From Pseudolysinimonas kribbensis (GTDB lineage: Bacteria; Actinomycetota; Actinomycetes; Actinomycetales; Microbacteriaceae): a stretch of DNA of 64,000 nucleotides. The notes under the pieces are model-generated. The model saw only the letters and a list, made by a program, of their open reading frames with translations. It had not been told where the DNA came from and did not search any database. Numbering within the stretch: position 1 is the first letter of the stretch; each line of letters starts with the position of its first letter. Shown here piece by piece: positions 62,339 to 64,000 of the stretch. The stretch lies in NCBI RefSeq assembly GCF_030161895.1, contig NZ_BSVB01000001.1, positions 1,860,001-1,924,000 on the forward strand, given 5' to 3'. The position numbers were made by a program, and so were the translations under genes.

Positions 62339-63362
62339 ATGCCCGATCGGCCCCGACTGACGCCGCCGATCGCCGACGTGCGCCGCGCGGTCCGCACCGC
62401 CCTCTCCGATCTCGGCGTGCGCACGGGCGACGGGACCCCGTCGTTCGTGCTGGTGGCGCTGAGCGGGGGCCCGACTCGCTCGCGCTCGCGGCGGCGGTCG
62501 CGTTCGAGGCGCCGCGGGCCGGCGTGGCGGCCGGTGCCGTGGTCGTCGACCACGGGCTGCAGACCGGATCGGCACGGGTCGCCGAGCGTGCGGCGCTCCA
62601 GGCGCGCGACCTGGGCCTCGATCCCGTCACCGTGGTGCGCGTCGAGGTCGGTGCGGCCGGCGGTCCGGAGGCCGCGGCGCGCGACGCCCGGTATGCCGCC
62701 CTCGAGCAGGCCGCGCGCGCGGCGGGCGCCGACGCCGTGCTGCTCGGGCACACCCTCGACGATCAGGCCGAGACCGTGCTGCTCGGCCTCGCGCGCGGGT
62801 CGGGCGCCGCGAGCCTGCAGGGCATGGCGCCGATGAACGGGCTGTGGCGACGGCCGCTGCTCGGCATCCGGCGTGCGCAGACCCGGCAGGCGTGCGCGGA
62901 TGCCGGGCTCGAGCCGTGGCACGACCCGCACAACGACGATCCGGGGTTCGCGCGCGTGCGGGTGCGGCGCAACGTGCTGCCGGTGCTCGAACGGGAGCTC
63001 GGGCCGGGCGTCGCGGAGGCGCTCGCCCGCACCGCCGAGCAGCTGCGGGAGGACAATGAGGCCCTCGACGCGTTCGCCGGCGAGGTCGCCGAGGACCTCG
63101 CCGATCACGCCGAGGCGGGGCTGACCCTGCCGGTGACCGCGCTCGCCGCGAACCCCCGGCGCTGCGCCAGCGGCTCGTGCGCCTGGCCGTGCGGAGCGAG
63201 TTCGGGCTCTCGCTCACGCGCGCGCAGACCCTCGAGGTGTGCCGTCTCGTGACCGACTGGCACGGGCAGGCCGGGGTCGATCTGCCCGGCGTTAGGGTGG
63301 TGCGGCGGGGCGTGCTCCTGCACTTCGAAAGCACCCAGACGCGCCCGTTGAGCGCCGAATGA
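62339..63362 (+). CDS. tilS: tRNA(Ile)-lysidine synthetase TilS (two frameshifts)
   Basis: After repair 341 residues. PP-loop ATP pyrophosphatase: [20 protein letters not shown] (SGGxDS), [38 protein letters not shown] and [18 protein letters not shown]. It adds lysine to C34 of tRNA-Ile2 so that AUA is read. Two single-base deletions, at G5 62465-62469 and C5 63153-63157, split the gene; each is repaired by one base, and together they restore one frame. Since TilS is essential, real inactivation is very unlikely; this is the best single argument that the frameshifts are sequence errors. Confidence 0.9.
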
Positions 63363-63375
63363 CGGGAGAGCCCTG

Positions 63376-63927
63376 ATGGAATCCGCCGACGTCGCCGCCG
63401 ACCTGTCGGGCGTCCTGCACACGGAGGCCGAGATCCGGGGCCGGATCGCCGAGCTGTGCCGAGAGATCGAGCGCGACTACGAGGGCCGCGACCTGCTGCT
63501 CATCGGTGTGCTGAAGGGCGCGGTCATGGTCATGGCCGACCTGTCGCGTGAGCTCAAACGCGACGTCGACATGGACTGGATGGCGGTCTCGTCCTACGGC
63601 GCCGGTACGCAGTCCTCGGGTGTCGTGCGCATCGTGAAGGACCTCGACACCGACCTCAGCGGCCGGAACGTGCTGATCGTCGAGGACATCGTCGACTCGG
63701 GGCTCACGCTCTCGTGGCTGCGCGCCAACCTGCAGACCCGGGGGCCGGCATCGGTCGAGATCTGCGCGCTGCTGCGCAAGCCGGAGGCCGCCAAGGTCGA
63801 GATCGACGCCCGCTACGTCGGGTTCGAGATCCCGAACGAGTTCGTCGTGGGTTACGGACTCGACTACGCGCAGCGCTACCGCAACCTGCGCGACGTCGCG
63901 GTGCTGGCGCCGCACATCTACAGCTAG
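63376..63927 (+). CDS. hpt: Hypoxanthine phosphoribosyltransferase
   Basis: 183 residues. PRTase core: LLIGVLKGAVMVMADLSREL, the PRPP motif VLIVEDIVDSGLTLSWLRAN and C-terminal FVVGYGLDYAQRYRNLRDV. It salvages hypoxanthine and guanine. It follows tilS by 13 bases, the normal tilS-hpt pairing that usually precedes ftsH. Two hairpins follow the stop. Confidence 0.95.
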   Translation: MESADVAADLSGVLHTEAEIRGRIAELCREIERDYEGRDLLLIGVLKGAVMVMADLSRELKRDVDMDWMAVSSYGAGTQSSGVVRIVKDLDTDLSGRNVLIVEDIVDSGLTLSWLRANLQTRGPASVEICALLRKPEAAKVEIDARYVGFEIPNEFVVGYGLDYAQRYRNLRDVAVLAPHIYS

Positions 63928-63937
63928 CGACCGAGAA

Positions 63938-63997
63938 CCGACGACCGGGACGGTCGTCGGCACTGGCGCCGCGGCGAAGGCCAGAAATGGCCTTCGC
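63938..63997 (+). terminator. Two consecutive hairpins after hpt
   Basis: CCGACGACCG-GGA-CGGTCGTCGG (63938-63960) and GCGAAGGCCA-GAAA-TGGCCTTCGC (63974-63997), both perfect 10-bp stems; the second has a GNRA tetraloop and is followed by TTC at the window edge. A tandem terminator of the hpt transcript, or the first may be a processing site. Confidence 0.7.
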
Positions 63998-64000
63998 TTC

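Noticed and set aside
1038..63157. Phase variation by homopolymer length as the cause of the frameshifts
   Set aside because: Lesions affect essential genes such as tilS, all are one-base losses, runs are only four or five long, and the affected genes have no surface-variation theme.
1..64000. Insertion sequences, integrase, prophage genes or CRISPR arrays
   Set aside because: No transposase or integrase, no direct-repeat array and no recognisable attachment-site duplications around the tRNA cluster.

Overview
This is about 64 kb of chromosomal DNA from a very GC-rich actinobacterium. The best guess is a Microbacteriaceae-like organism (Leifsonia/Microbacterium/Agromyces type). The guess rests on GAC/GCC/CTC-dominated codon use, leaderless MerR-type promoters, MocR/YczE and TipA-type regulators, a tRNA Glu-Asp-Phe cluster and the ppa-tilS-hpt order. 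There is no transposase, phage gene, rRNA or CRISPR array; the window looks like normal chromosome with several accessory metabolic islands.

Layout. 1-5.7 kb: a glycogen-debranching-type glycosidase faces a LacI regulator and a three-gene sugar ABC importer, with two LacI-like operators between them. 5.7-8.7 kb: two fluoride channel genes and a KimA/APC-type permease in one overlapping operon. 8.7-14.7 kb: five regulator modules (PadR with a DUF4097 protein, TipA-type MerR, MocR facing YczE, AraC facing DUF2000), most with readable operators. 14.8-21.6 kb: an HAE1-type RND exporter, a lipoprotein esterase and a DEAD-box helicase with an Arg-rich repeat tail. 21.9-28.4 kb: RecQ, a MerR-thioredoxin pair, a zinc peptidase, a hydrolase and an acyl-CoA oxidase. 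28.6-36.4 kb: a secreted ExeM/NucH-type nuclease, a terpene-cyclase-fold protein, a CDP-alcohol phosphatidyltransferase, an AAA ATPase and small proteins. 36.4-50.8 kb: a catabolic region. Its core is a homoprotocatechuate meta-cleavage operon (FAH-RraA fusion, GntR, DapA-like aldolase, HpaE, HpaD) facing a MobA-like flavin hydroxylase. A TPP enzyme and two TetR-controlled redox modules flank it. 50.8-57.4 kb: a flavin/iron redox operon (VIT1 transporter, two-component system, ferric-reductase-like flavocytochrome, FMN-binding protein, ApbE), then DUF1232 and CDF proteins. 57.4-57.7 kb: tRNA-Glu, -Asp and -Phe. 58-61.7 kb: three cell-wall hydrolases (M23 and two NlpC/P60) sharing one N-terminal module. 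61.8-64 kb: ppa, tilS and hpt.

Two window-wide features matter to any reader. First, at least 17 otherwise normal genes or gene ends are broken by a single-base deletion. Every one is repaired by adding one G or C, usually in a run of four or five G/C, and the repaired lengths match the families. This is the signature of homopolymer consensus error rather than real gene decay, so these genes are annotated as single CDSs that change frame. Second, six intergenic regions hold inverted repeats with 11-23 bp arms, mostly around a 25-56 bp loop. They share architecture rather than sequence and look like an undescribed class of intergenic hairpin.

Working together: the window combines sugar uptake, aromatic-acid catabolism with its own GntR and TetR switches, a membrane flavin electron-transfer and iron module under an OmpR-type two-component system, and a peptidoglycan-remodelling set next to housekeeping nucleotide and tRNA metabolism genes.
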